64,000 nt of DNA from assembly GCF_037975245.1 (NCBI RefSeq), contig NC_092569.1, positions 35,562,668-35,626,667 of the forward strand. The letters run 5' to 3'. The translations under genes and the position numbers were made by a program. Source of the stretch: Apostichopus japonicus. Lineage: Eukaryota > Echinodermata > Holothuroidea > Aspidochirotida > Stichopodidae. Positions 26,441 to 40,406 of the stretch are shown piece by piece. The notes under the pieces were generated by a model. The model did no database searches. It saw only the letters and a program-made list of their open reading frames with translations, and was not told the DNA's origin. Every line of letters begins with the position of its first letter. Position 1 is the stretch's first letter.

Positions 26441-28103
26441 ACGCAAACGGTCGTGTGAACCTATTTCCTTTTATATCACGGTTGGGAGACCTGCTACCAG
26501 GGCGACACTTTGAGATGAACTTTGCTTTTTTATTCTGTCCTTATAACGTACGATGATACCTCAATGAAAATATGATCAGAGTCATTATTGAGATGCGTAC
26601 TGAGTTCATCCCTGTTTACAAAATTAATATTACTTTTAATGTAAATGACCACGCCCCTTTCCTTTCTATCAATCATAACGTTATGAACAAAGTTTTATCC
26701 ATCAATAATATACAAGTCATACAATGTTGTGCTATTGATCAAAGTTTCTCATATTGCAAACAAATTAGGTGAACTCCCAAAGTGCTTGAGCATATTGTAA
26801 ATTGAGTCAATTTTTGTTGTGAAGACTGCGTGAATTTATATGAAGAATAGAAGGCTCACAATTCTCATTTTCAGGAAAGACATTGATTGACAAATTCATT
26901 TTCAGTTAACTCATTACTAGTGTGGCGGGCGAGTCCATCAATATTACTTGTTACGTTCGTAAAACTGGTATAGACAAAATGATAAACAATTTGTTGCCAA
27001 AAGAATGTGTAGCTGATTGCATGAACTAACACAGCAATAAAGTAAGTACATTTTCCAATATAAAAAGAACGATTATAACAATTAAAAAAAAAATGGAATT
27101 TGATAATTCTGACTTAGTCATGGCGTTAAAAAGTATTAATAATAACACCTCACAGCTAAGTCACGAGTACCAGAAACAACCACTTTAGACTGGTGATCAT
27201 CTGCAGACTTTTTCATGGCAATGATCCTGCCGACCCAAGGTCAACATCGATATACTTCCCGTAACTTTTGGGTTTTGTTCAGCATAGATTAGTTTTGCTG
27301 GGCCAGGTTTTCAGAAATTACAATCACGTAGACTTTAGCTTACGTCTGTCATTCATAATAAGGGCTGCTTTGGTATGCTATAAGTTTAACGAGAAGAGCC
27401 GATGAACGAGCAACCTTGTCGTGGGATTTTCCGACAGTAGCGGTCGATAGCTGAATCACTGAGAGGTACGCTCAGTTTTTCTTGGGCAATTATATTGATC
27501 AACTGCAACTCCAATGATATAAAGCAATTAATGCTGCCACGACATGCCCTGGATCTAATAATTATGTTCCCAATATTTTATTCACCGTTTTTTTTTTTTT
27601 TTGGGGGGGGGGGCTAGTGTGACGTCAATGGTCATGCACTATATGTGATATTTAACATTGAAAGAAATGTTTCTTGGGCAAAGTTTTTCATTAAAAAGCA
27701 ATTTTCCCAACTTCATTGGAAGAAGATTTCAGAGGAAGCAGTAACATGTATATTTACTAGACATACTCAACAATTGTTCCAAATTATGAATCGTTAAAGC
27801 TTCAAATAACATTACCAAGTAATGTTACCTGTTAAATTCATATGCGCTTTGTATTTTCAAAAGTGTATCGAATTTCTTTAATGACATAAACTACCCTCTT
27901 TTCTTGAACAAAGATGTGAAATTTAACCTAAATGAATATTTATTCTCTACCTAATTGACAAATTTCCTGTGGCACAATTTTTTTTCTTACAATATAGTGT
28001 TTCTAACAAACCTGTTTGTGCTTAAAATGGCAAAACAGCAGGCTGTAATATCGAATACTTCCAACACAGAGTGAATTATTAAGTACAAACATGTACTCCA
28101 CAG
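26441..28103. other. No gene recognised upstream of copy 3
   Basis: About 1.7 kb in which a signal-peptide exon for copy 3 was looked for and not found. A T run followed by a G run lies near 27586-27612. Confidence 0.5.
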
Positions 28104-28331
28104 ATGAAACAATGTTGCTTCAGTCAACCGATAAAATGACTACTATCGACAAAGAGGAATTTTCAACAACATCGATGTCCTCAACAGGTCACTTGCTACC
28201 TGAGAGAATTTCACATGAAACAACACGATCTATGAATAAAGAGCAATTATTCATGTCAACCGTTGACCCGTCATCGACCACAGCAACTACACGTAGAAAT
28301 GAATTATCAACAACACGGACACCTACAGCAG
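28104..28331 (+). CDS. Copy 3 Ser/Thr-rich linker exon
   Basis: A 228-base phase 1-1 exon after ACTCCACAG with donor GTAATC. It equals two copy 2 exons (15329-15412 and 15736-15900) joined without the intron, with about 12 extra bases at the join. Residues include MLLQSTDKMTTIDKEEFSTT and MSTVDPSSTTATTRR. Confidence 0.6.
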
Positions 28332-31300
28332 GTAATCTAAAACTCTATGCCATTAAGCCTACATTTCTACAGTTCAAAATTGGAGACACAATTGTAAGAA
28401 ATATTATGATATATTTAAATAGTATACTGCTCGGGTGTTTAACGTTTCTAACGTATCTCTATTACATGAAGTGTAATCGATAAGACGGTATTTACAATAA
28501 CGTATCTAGATATTTGATAGCTTAGTTTCATATTTCAATCAGAATATTTCAAATAGCCACACCAATCAAACTACCGCTCACAATACGTACTCTACGCAAT
28601 ATGTTAGAGTACCTTTGGTTAGATTGAAAATACACTTGCTAGAAACACTCTGACAATACATAGTCAAGTGGTGAAACTATAGCATATAGAAACATCAACT
28701 AGGGATTTCTCACTTTTGTAAACCTTTGGCCAAATGAGTATTTGAAAGAACCGTCACGATGTTGTATTCATAGTTAAGAGCACTTGTTGCAATGGCCGAA
28801 TTGAACATTTCATGATACTTCAGAATCCTGTCCTACCAACATGATATGGTTGAACTGTTCATGCCAAACTACGTGCGATGATCCCGAAGGACTCCATGGG
28901 TGTTTTAAGAGCTGTAATGATGAACCGGGTTATACGTGCGTATGTCCAGACGAATTCCAAATCAGAGATGGAGCATGCATACCGTTGGAAGAATGCGGGT
29001 GTTACCACTCGCCCACAGGAGTCATTTCGGTATTTTTCACACAACTCGACAGTTGTGATTTTTCCTGATATGTCAAGACTTCCTTAACTACGAAGATGTG
29101 TTTGAGAGCTTAAATATCATCACTACCAACAACTAAAATAACAAGCACATGTTTTGTTCATGTAGCTCTACAGATTGCATTGAAGAAGGTCCCTTTAACC
29201 TTTTGCTATATAGATATAAGAACAGGAGATTCATTTAAACGTAATTGGTGTAATTGGTTGATTTTATTCGCATTTGGAGTTCACTATCATGATAGCTTTA
29301 GGTGGGTCAGAAACATTACCTTATATAGACTCAAAAAAAATGAAGTGTTAAATTTGAATCGTAAAGTGTTGAATTTAACACCCCACCCTGTTTGGATTAG
29401 GGACAACACCCACCGGGTTAAATTAACACTTCAGAAGTGTAACATAATATAACACTTTGCGAGTGTTACCTTAACAACACCCATACAAGTGTCAAAATAA
29501 CACTTCCTGGTGTTGAAGGTACACTACAGGGAGTAAAATTAACACAATAAAGTGTTCATTTGTTAAAACTTCTGGGTGTCAACATGACACTTCAGGAAGT
29601 AAAATTAACACCATAAAGTGTTCATTTGTTAGCACTTCTGGGTGTCAAAATTGCACTTCAGGGAGTATAATTAACACTCTAGTGCACATTTATTGGCCTT
29701 CTGGATGTCAAAGTTCTGCTTCAGTGAGTAGAATTACCACCATATAGTGTTCATTTGTCATCTGTGTCAAGATGATACTTAATGGACTCTCAACACACAA
29801 TAGTGCTCTCTCGTTTATACTTCTGGATGTATATTTAACTGCTGGTTTGTAAAGTTTTACATGTTTATTATGTAACGCAAATACAATACTGTTATGTAAA
29901 ATTTTGCCAGAAAAGTTTACATCGCATCCGTTTAGTAAATATTTTATACAGGTTTTAGGTTAATTATTACTTAGTAATTAGGTAAACAATATGGATGCAT
30001 GTTGGAATCGCTCGCAGCAGAAAGTTACATTTAAGAGAGAGCAAAAAGCAATGACAACACAAACAATTCAGAATGTGGGATTTTCAGCAATTAGACACCC
30101 TACTACCTTCCTATTCCAGAGGTCCATTTATTATATCCCATTAAATGTAAAACGAACAATTTAGGCTATAAAAGTATTGTCTTGTGGAATTAAGTCAACT
30201 TAAAAGTGCCAACATTTTCAAATGCTACAGTGCAGTTACTTGGTCTTTATTTTTTTTGCACATGCCTTTTGGTTTCTAGATTAAACGCAAGAAACAACTC
30301 TTCCCAAAGTCAATTTCAAATAAGCAACAACTTTAGATATATGCTGATCCGTGGGATGAGAAAACGTGGAGTACTGTCTTTGATGACTGCTACACTGCAG
30401 TTACTTTGTCTTTGTTGTTGGCTCGTGCCTTTGGTATTCCAAATTAAACACAAAAAAAAACTCTTCCAAAAGACAATTCCAAATAAGCAACAACTTTACA
30501 TACATTCTGATCCGTGAGATGAGGAAACATGGAGTTCTGTCTATGACAACTGCTAAACTGCAGTAACTTTGTCTTTTTTGTCGGCACGGTGAGCATAAAA
30601 ATCTCGAATCTGGTTGCGTTTCACACCACCAGGCAACTTGTAGACAACTTTTTGGAAAAATTCCCAGGCACCGAGACTTGCAATTTGGTATAATTCAGAT
30701 TTAACACGTAGAATAATTTGAAGCAAACATCAATGGCTTCATAAATGTCCTCTGGGGTAGGGCATGTCTCTGGATGATCACAAATGACTGCTTGGGGTGT
30801 ATTTTGCTTCCTCCAAGAAGTAACACATATTGCTGAGGTCTTTCTGAAATCTTTTGCAAATAGAATTCCAAGTTGATGCTTCCTAAGTAACAACAAAGAA
30901 AAGAAAAGAAAATTCCCATCATAATGAAGTTGTATTAAAACCTTCTTGGAGCATAAGCAGTTTTTTACATGTACCCCTCAAAAAACATGAACATTCCTAA
31001 AGAAAATGCCCACAATTTAATCAGTTGTGATTCTAACTTCTTCAAGTACGTTTGAATCTAGAAAGCCAGATGGCCTTTAGTGATTACTTGTCAAAACAGG
31101 AACTTGCATTCAACTTTCATCAGACAAGGTAGGCAACTTTTATAACCAATGCATCATGTTAACAATGCTTAAAATAATGCTCACTCCCACTGTATGCAAT
31201 TGTGTAGATTGCTATGAATTATAACAGCTAGATCACTTCCATAATATAGCTAAATTATAGTTGGGCCTAGGTCTAAAAGTGTCACTTGTCCACATCAGCT

Positions 31301-34300
31301 TCGGCCTACTTGCTACAACTTACAAGCTAAAATGGCAAATAGTGGTAATTATATATTGCATTACATGAATATATGTTTATCCCTTATTGAACATAGTACC
31401 AGCGTAACTATAGGCCCATGCCCGATGCTATTTAAAATGCATTGTCTTGAAATAGCCTAAGTATACCCTACTAGTACTAGGCCTAGCAGTAGGCCTAGTA
31501 CTACTTAAAAAAGTGACTCGCAGGGTATACCAAGTTACGGTTAACGCACAAAAAGGAATAAAATGCACTAGATTACAATAAAGGCCTAGACCAAAGTCCT
31601 CCGTCCGTCCGAAGGCAATTCCGTTTAATGTTTACTTGTATGTAGGCTACACTGATTCGTTGACAATTATGAGTTGACTATGACAAACAGCAGCTAGCCT
31701 ATTATATTAACTTATAGTATGACTTTAACGTTAGGTCTACGTAACGCAAGCGATTCAAATGCATTCGTCTACCCAGCTTAGTCGTGGGTCTCTAAGCATA
31801 TCTCGTTCTTGTCATGTACACTTACATCATATCAAAACATACCTTCGAATTTTTCAATCAATTCTTCCAGGCCCCAGTCTCCTATAACGTCATTTTCATG
31901 CCATTGTAGCTCGTTATCGCACACTGAGTACGTAACGTTTTGTGGCTTGAACGTATATATGGCTGTGGTTACTATAGTACATTTAGTAACGATAAATGTC
32001 GACAAACTGGTACAAGTATTGCTAGGTACGGTAAATGGGTGTTCACGGTACGGTGGTATCGTTTAAACACTTAACTTACACTAAGAATCCAGCTGACGGG
32101 AGGTTTGACCAATCAGAATGCTCGAACTGAAAGTACACTTCTACAGGTGTTAAAAAATCCACGCTACATAAATTATGTAACCCTACTCAGGGTCAGAGTA
32201 ACCCTTCAGGTGTAGGGTGAACGTTTACACCTGGAAAGTGTTAAAATTCAACACTCCATTTTTTTGCGTGTAGGACATGCAATTATATTACAATTCTGTT
32301 TTCTCATGGTTTTGTGTGACAGTCCCAACGTTTGGTAAACCAGACAAGATTTTTACAATTACATTTAGATTGAAAAAGACAATTAATATGAAATTACATT
32401 TTCCGCTGACGTATTATTCATTATCAGCCGTTGAATAAAATCTCGTTTTAGCACAGCTTTATCTTCCCATAACTTGTAATTATTAACATTTCTGCACAGA
32501 ACGGATCATCGCATGTTAACGTAAACTGCACAAGACGTTGTACATGTGAAAATGATGTTCTCCACTGTGAAGAATACTCCTGCAGTCATAATGCAACATG
32601 CCAGAAACAAGGTCAAAGTTCATCTTGCGAGTGTAAAGAGGGCTACTGGGGAAATGGTACGACTTGTCAAGTAATCACAAACTGTCAGGATGTTTATAAT
32701 GGTTTATCCACCGAAGAAGGCATTTATTTGATACATCCGCCAACTTGGGCACATGAACCTTTCCAAGTTTATTGCAAAGGTGGTTGGATGGTAAGTTTTC
32801 TTCACGAAACCAGGACACTTGTCATTTCACATTTCGCATAACTCGTAAATGTTCTTTTGCAGATGCTTAAAATGACAAATATCTAAATTTTCTTTTACAT
32901 TATTAATATTATCCCATCCGTCAGGTGAAATAGAGGTTATTAATCTTAGAAAGTTCAATAATCTGTAACACTATTGCTGGAACACATTTTAAGTATACGT
33001 GGCTGCACGCTGTAATGTTCCTGTCCTTTTACTAATCAAACCGCGGAGTTGATATTACCCTGTGATCATGCAAACAAGACGTTGATGTTGATTATATTCC
33101 ACTTAATCTAACATTCACTTATATTTCGATCTTTAACTACCATCCTAGATTGTTCCAAAAGCTACTACTAGCCGCTCATTTTACAAACAAAATTCTTGAC
33201 CAAATGACAGCATAAGTCCCTTAATATTACGCTTTGGGTCAAATTTCGACCAGCGATACCAAACGTTCGTCACTTGAGTAACTTCTGCAAACCTTGTAGG
33301 TTACATGAGTTATGCCATGATATAGGTAACGTTCATTTAGGAAGCAGACAAGAAAGCACAGTTTATAGAAGTAACTTATTTCATAATAATAGCAACTTCA
33401 GTATTTTCTTAATTGTCATGAAGTCTTCCCAATTCTTTCGTCGTCCCATAAATTCATTTAAGCAATTATGAGATCTCTTCCAGAGGCATTTCTTGTCACC
33501 TTCAGTTAAACTGTACATATTCAACTTGTGTATCGTTCTAAAACAAGCGGTTATTTTTTATACAGCTGTTTCAGAGGCGAGTTGATGCTTCTGTGTCATT
33601 TTTCAATGATTGGATAACCTACAGAGATGGATTTGGCGATCTCAATTCTAGTTTCTGGCTTGGAAATGAGAAAATACATGTCATATCAGCTGAGAGAGAT
33701 CATCAACTCAGAATTGAAATTTGGTTCAACACCACCAATGATGCCAGTGAATATCTTCATTACAATCTTTTTAGAATTAGCTCCGAGGCAACAAAATACG
33801 AGATAACGCTTGGAAGTTACACAGGGAGCTTTGGTACGTATTTTTTCGCGAATATCACCTGCCTCTGACAAATTCAATTTAGTCTGGTTTTGTTGACTGA
33901 ATGTAAAATGTATAGTTGTTTGTTCTTAATGCCATAGCATATTTGTGAAGACCTCTTAAAACGCTTGAAGAGTGCGAAGGGGAATTACTAATATGCAAAT
34001 GCTAACGAAGTTCTTGGGATACTTCAACTAAAATCGAAAGGTACACAATGCTAAATTGAGGTTTCATGCTTGTTTAGGCTACAGGAAGCCTTTAGACTGC
34101 ATCCGAATAGTATATGACATATCTGTGTTTTTTTCAGTTAGCCTGTAACAATAACTGTAAAAAGAAATGGATAAGTTTGTAAAAAGTCTTCTCATGAATT
34201 TTTAAAGAAGCTTAGTATAAAAAATCTCTTTTTATATTAAACAGATTATGACTACATGGATTACCATCGAGATATGAAATTTACTACCTACGATCAGGAC

Positions 34301-34495
34301 AATGACTTAGTTCTTCAAAATTGTGCTACTAGTGAATTCCATCCCGGCGGCTGGTGGTTCAATGGTTGTCATGCTATTATGTTGAATGGAATCTACGGTG
34401 GCCCTTGGGATACAGGAATATGTTTGTTTCAAAGAAATACTCACGATTACACCTGTTCTGTTGTAGCAGTGAATATGAAAATAAAGACCTTATGA
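28104..34495 (+). CDS. Copy 3: TIL-EGF-FReD gene, 5' end not found
   Basis: Five exons (28104-28331, 28824-29029, 32500-32790, 33566-33833, 34245-34495) with consistent phases give 413 open residues plus stop: Ser/Thr-rich linker, TIL, VWC/EGF-like module, complete FReD. The protein would be a secreted lectin-like recognition molecule by family. It shares most of its sequence with copy 2 but has none of that copy's stops. No signal-peptide or N-terminal Cys exon is visible within 5 kb upstream. The nearest matching promoter is the relic at 21.1 kb beyond the mobile-element island. Either the first exon is remote or unlike the others, or the copy is 5'-truncated. A 2.9 kb transposon fills most of the intron after the TIL exon. 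Confidence 0.75.
28824..29029 (+). CDS. Copy 3 TIL exon
   Basis: A 206-base exon, phase 1 to 0, nearly the same as in copy 2. Differences include Leu for Met after MIW and Glu for Gly in VCPDEFQIRDG. All 11 cysteines are kept. Confidence 0.85.
29340..29790. repeat. ~60 bp minisatellite with AACAC/GTGTT arms
   Basis: Repeats of the form GTGTTCATTTGTTAACACTT, then CTGGGTGTCAA, then AGGGAGTAAAATTAACAC, become more diverged to the right. They lie just inside the left end of the transposon. The right end (32120-32255) carries similar motifs. Confidence 0.7.
30230..30560. repeat. ~165 bp tandem repeat
   Basis: CTGCAGTTACTTTGTCTTTG and ATAAGCAACAACTTT recur at about 165-base spacing (near 30230, 30393 and the start of a third). 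It lies in the 3' part of the minus-strand gene remnant. Confidence 0.55.
30553..30882 (-). pseudogene. Transposon-borne gene, last exon, frameshifted
   Basis: After acceptor TTACTTAG the minus strand reads FYLQKISERPQQYVLLLGG, then in another frame PEDIYEAIDVCFKLFYVLN, then in a third AWEFFQKVVYKLPGG, ending in TAG. The order resembles the C-terminus of a widespread family of uncharacterised metazoan proteins with an A-D-x-C-F-K block and a WEFxQ block. Two frameshifts show decay. Confidence 0.5.
31843..32040 (-). pseudogene. Transposon-borne gene, possible first exon
   Basis: The minus strand is open through YSVCDNELQWHENDVIGDW and GLEELIEKFEG, ending at donor GTATGT. The WGLEELIEKF segment resembles the first helices of SAM-like N-terminal domains. 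No in-frame ATG is evident. A CCAAT box (ATTGG on this strand) lies about 70 bases upstream, near 32109. Probably the same gene as 30553-30882. Confidence 0.35.
32500..32790 (+). CDS. Copy 3 VWC/EGF-like exon and FReD start
   Basis: A 291-base phase 0-0 exon with the CAG codon (32602-32604) that is TAG in copy 2. NCTRRCTCENDVLHCEEYSC, CECKEGYWGNGTTC and NCQDVYNGLSTEEG are intact. Confidence 0.85.
33566..33833 (+). CDS. Copy 3 FReD middle exon
   Basis: A 268-base exon, phase 0 to 1. LFQRRVDASVSFFNDWITYR keeps the Tyr codon that is TAA in copy 2. SSFWLGNEKIHVIS and GSYTGSFG follow. Confidence 0.85.
34245..34495 (+). CDS. Copy 3 FReD C-terminal exon
   Basis: A 251-base last exon with DQDND, GGWWFNGCHAIMLNG, the extra Cys pair GICLF ... 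YTCSVV, and a stop after MKIKTL. It keeps the Cys-His pair near the ligand pocket that is usual in FReD lectins. Confidence 0.85.
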
Positions 34496-35984
<1,489 letters not shown>

Positions 35985-37813
35985 TTATATATTATTATAA
36001 TATATTATATATATATAAATATATATATATATGTATTTGTGTGTGTATTATGCTTGGTAAAATTGGATATGCCAATAATATATATTGTTTACCATTTACT
36101 ACGTTAGCCATGAACTTTGTAATGTGTTTGTCATAGCTTATTTCATCATCAATGCACACTAACATAAAGATAGATTTTATGGGAGATACTCTCAAGCAAT
36201 CCGCCATAAATACATTAGAAGAGACTCATATGACTAGGAAGGCTGTCAGCCGTCTTGATTTTCCAAGCTTATAGAACAATATGCTTTATCGATTGTTCTT
36301 TTCTAGCTCTAGGAAAAAAACATGAATGTGCTCTCATTTATATTGATCTTTTTTGCATACATTCATTGTCATTCAACATCAAGACGATCTCGTGACAGTT
36401 ATTTGATATATACCCGCAGGCAACAGTATAATCGATCGCGAAAAGTGTCCTGTGTGATAATAAAGACTTTACTATTACTTGTTATCATTTCCTATCATAT
36501 GAGACCCCATTTCATAATGCTAATTAGAATGAGTTAATATCTGAGGCACCTTTCATAACATGTTTTTATTGACAAAACAACTATTCGCATGAACTTGCAA
36601 ATAAAAGGCATTGATTTAACAACAGTCGCTACAGTACTGCAAATGTAAGCATGATGTTGATAAATAATGAAACTGCGGTGTATATGTATCTCGGTACCTA
36701 AAATAGCTGACGGCATCGAGCTGCGACCCACAACTTACATGTGAGGTACAAATGAATCAAGAAAATTATGTGGTTTAATTATAATTTGCATATAATATCA
36801 TTGAGAGAACATAGCATCCCATCCACCGTTACATACCCTTCTTCTTCAAACCATCCCATGAGAAGAGAAAGCTATTGATCTACTCCGAAGTGCTGAAGTT
36901 TCTCCAAAAAGAAAGGGATAATGAAATGTCCGATAACATAGTAGCAGGTGAAACCTTGCATATAGTAGGTTTCTCATGTTTCCTCCAGTGTATGCAGTGT
37001 TCCTATAAAAGGCGTGTGGAACAAATGAAATACTTTGGTCAGAAAGGTGGCTAAAGGACTATGATGCAGGTCGCTGGTTTCTAACTGAGACATTTCAGGA
37101 TTGTCGACCCCATTTATTCATAAAGAAGGTATGATTTGGCAGGAAGAAGGAACTTATTAAAACATTTTCTTTCTATGAAGACGATCAAATTCGGTATAAA
37201 AGTTAAATTTTAGGAATTGTATCTAATTTCGGACAATAGTATTAAGAGTATTTGGTTAAAGTTGAAACCAAGAATAATGTACCTTTAACTCTTTTCTATG
37301 CCACGATTTGAAAGAGTTTTCAACAGTTAACAGCAAGTTTCACCAGCACATTTACAACTGTGTTAGTTTTTGGCCACCTACACTTAAAGTCCGATTATGC
37401 GTTTGGATACACAAAAAGTAATGGCTCGAAACAGCCGAATCATATTTTTCAGTGGTGATAGATTGACTAGTCTTTCTAATTCTTTCCCGATTTTTTGGCT
37501 ATTTCACAATGCATGAGCAAAATTTAATTCAGAAATTACATCAAAACAATGTGAACCGTTGCCCCTGTTTACAAACACAGACCAGAGGAGAGTGTGGCCT
37601 TCAGCGCATGCCCACAGGGAATGCTTTTTGAAAATTTCAGCTCGAATCTGCATGTAAACAGAGAGACAGGCGGTGTTTGATTTGATCGTATTATTTCACT
37701 AGTTGAAACTGTGCGAGACAGCCAAAATTTGGAAAAAAAGTACATGAATGTAAAGGTGTGATTGTAGGCTACATTTCAGCAATAAAAACAATATTTCGAT
37801 CAAACGCTTCATC
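35985..37813. other. No gene recognised
   Basis: AT-rich DNA after the GATA array. One small frame at 36322-36537 is noted separately. Confidence 0.45.
36322..36537 (+). CDS. Small ORF with signal-peptide-like start
   Basis: ATG opens MNVLSFILIFFAYIHCHS, which looks like a secretory signal. It is followed by an Arg-rich stretch (TSRRSRDSYLIYTRRQQYNR) and a hydrophobic segment, 71 residues in all. No homologue, splice context or duplicate copy was found. It may be chance. Confidence 0.15.
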   Translation: MNVLSFILIFFAYIHCHSTSRRSRDSYLIYTRRQQYNRSRKVSCVIIKTLLLLVIISYHMRPHFIMLIRMS

Positions 37814-40406
37814 GTCCTCTATTAAAAAAAAAATGTTTTTATCATTTCTGTCAGATAGGATCTAAGCAAATGCCATTTATCCCAAAAGAGACACATCTTA
37901 CTTAACATCTTTTTGGAACTTGCCTGTTAGAATTGCTGTAAATGACAAATTGTTTAAAGTGAATAAAATCTTATAGCTATTCCAATCCAAGTCGAATTTC
38001 ATCAATAACGTCTTCAAATGTTAGCATTCTTAAAGTAGTGTTCCTGTTTGTAACTCTAGCCAATCTCTATAAAGAGTTCCCATGTATTGAGGAGGGTTAA
38101 CTCTGGACAAAAATGTCTTTATGAGCCTGTGTCTATCATTGGACGTTTTGTCATTTTGTCATTGGTGATCATCAGTCTTACTGCTTTTTCTGCTAGTGCA
38201 TATGACTAGTATTCTGAGTTTCATACCATTTATGTTAATAGCTTCTAGTTTCACTGTTTCAGTTCCAGTCCAATTTTATTTGTTGTCCTAGTCTTTCAGT
38301 ATTTCATATAGTGGTCTCTGTAGCGATTGTTTTATCATTCCATATTTAATAAGATTTTGCATATTACAACAGTCACCTGTGTCATTGGCAGGTATATAAA
38401 GACAATTGTATATATGCCATCAGTACTGACTAAATACAACGTGAATCTTGTCGATTTGACTGAAACGTATTTTATCTTTGGAAAACAGATTTCATCAGGA
38501 AATTTGCGGTTAAGTTTCCATGAAGTTGCAAAACTTGTTTTTTAAACTCTACATGTAAGTGATATATTTTGTTAAATTTGTTGTTCGAAGTGCTGATTGT
38601 TCACTTCTATCTTTAGACACCGGTAATGATTTCACCTTGCTGAAATAAAATTAAGTGTTCCAGTAATAGTTTGACCGCTTTTGTAATATAAACATTTTGA
38701 CAATGTTTCACACAGGTAGTTGCTTAGCCGAAAGACTTTAAGTGACCAAATTGTACAAAAAGAATATCCAAACAATAGGGAAAGTTTGCAAGAGTCTTCA
38801 ATATATTTATTCTATCGCACAGACGCATCAATTCGAGAGTCAATATTCATTTTCGCAGTTACATTTTACGTGAAACAGTTTTGTAAATATTCAATACCAA
38901 GGAACCACAACACCACGGAATGGTTACGATCGTTACAAATATGAGAAAAGAGGTTAATATTTACAAGATCAAAATCATCTCAAATGTTCAATTTAAATCT
39001 GTAATCGTAGTGTTCATACATTCAGAGAATAAAGTTCTTTTAGAAATTCCAATAACATATTATTATATGTGTTTTATTTGATTAACGTATAAACTACTTC
39101 ACTCTTAACGTACCTTCAACTTACCGTGGAGAAGTGAAGCCAAAGTTGTTCCAAAACAAGTTTCTCTCTCACACTCTCGATAAATACACAATGTAGGCTT
39201 AACCGATGTCTTTAATTTTCTTTGAAATAAGTGAATATGTAAAACTGGCATATTCAACATAGTCCTATTGTGTTTGATTTTTTGTTTTATTCCGAAGGCT
39301 ACATTATTACTAGGCTACAATTACAAAACACAAGATAGCGGTACCATCGTATGAAAACCGTCACTAATAATTATACCATACCTTGACCAGTTTTATTTAA
39401 TCTAGATAAATCTTTGAAACATGTGGAAGTTCCAGCACTCTCTAATTACAGATATTCACCATGTTTTCGCCAATTACATTTAACCAATAAAACAATTGAA
39501 GACCAAAACGTTGTCTTAAGTAATAATATACATGATATCAAATGCTATGCAATAAATGTCTATATATCAAGAGGAAATTCAAAGATAATATAAAAAAATG
39601 CGTATTGCGCGCTATAAGGTCGTTCAAGCCGACTCCCGTGTAGGGCGTCAGGGAACTTCGTCAAAAGAAATGTTTAGAAGTTTTCAGAAGAAAGTTAGAC
39701 ACATTTTGAGCCATTTCTATAGACTAAAGATTAGCCCTTTGATACGGTGTAAAGGCAAGGTTGTGTTATTAATCATGTACGTGATATTGTATGGACAAAT
39801 TAAGATGGGTAATATTATCCGTGATGTCATCGTTCCTGAATTGGCTTAGCTTTTAGTCTACACGAAATTGTGTAGAAACGATGCGTTTTTATAAAACTAT
39901 TTCCCTGGCTTCTCTTTTTTCTACAACACCAAACTTGAAATGAATATTGCAATTGTGTGTTCATGATTAAGTCATTCATTGACCAAGTGACCATTCTAAA
40001 CGGTTAATTATGAATTGTATTATTACTAATGTGTTAATCAACCAGTCAGATGACATTGCAAGCAGCAAAGTTGAGCCATTATAACAGTTTGAACAGAGAA
40101 TAGAGAGCACTTGAAGGTGATAGTATGTTCGAATAAATCTCTGGCATGATGATACTACACTATACCATACTGAAGTACTTTATTATTTATTGATGACGTA
40201 TGGCGTGATTATATATTCACGCTCAGCATGTACTCTTATATCCATAAACTGCATAAACCGTTAGGTGATATTAATACCATGTATGACATCCTTAGTAAAT
40301 CCCTCTGGTGAAACTGTTCTGTTCGTATTTATTCTTGCCCATAGACTAGCTGACTCGACGTTGAGTAGTGTATACATAATGGATATTTAGTGTCAAAGAT
40401 AACTTA
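37814..40406. repeat. Segmental duplication, block A (3' side of copy 4)
   Basis: About 2.6 kb matches 51905-54500 with small differences, for example TGCCATTTATCCCAAA and TTGAGGAGGGTTAACTCTGG. The block continues through copies 4 and 5, so the duplication exceeds 10 kb. The open frames within it differ between blocks, so no gene is supported. Confidence 0.85.

Larger units (their letters stand above)
29329..32270 (-). mobile_element. 2.9 kb transposon with GTGTT-rich ends in copy 3 intron
   Basis: Copy 2 gives the empty site: TTATATAGGAGATGC. In copy 3 the same place reads TATATAG then ACTCAAAAAAAATGAAGTGTT, and 2.9 kb later AACACTCCATTTTTTTGCGTG then TAGGACATGC. This indicates a 3-base TAG duplication and inverted ends of about 30 bases (boundaries uncertain by one base). 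It contains GTGTT/AACAC tandem repeats on the left and decayed minus-strand exons (30553-30882, 31843-32040). No transposase is recognised. Confidence 0.75.

Noticed and set aside
39598-39849. 83-residue frame in duplication block A
   Set aside because: The matching region of block B (near 53.7 kb) is shifted and broken, so the frame is not conserved.
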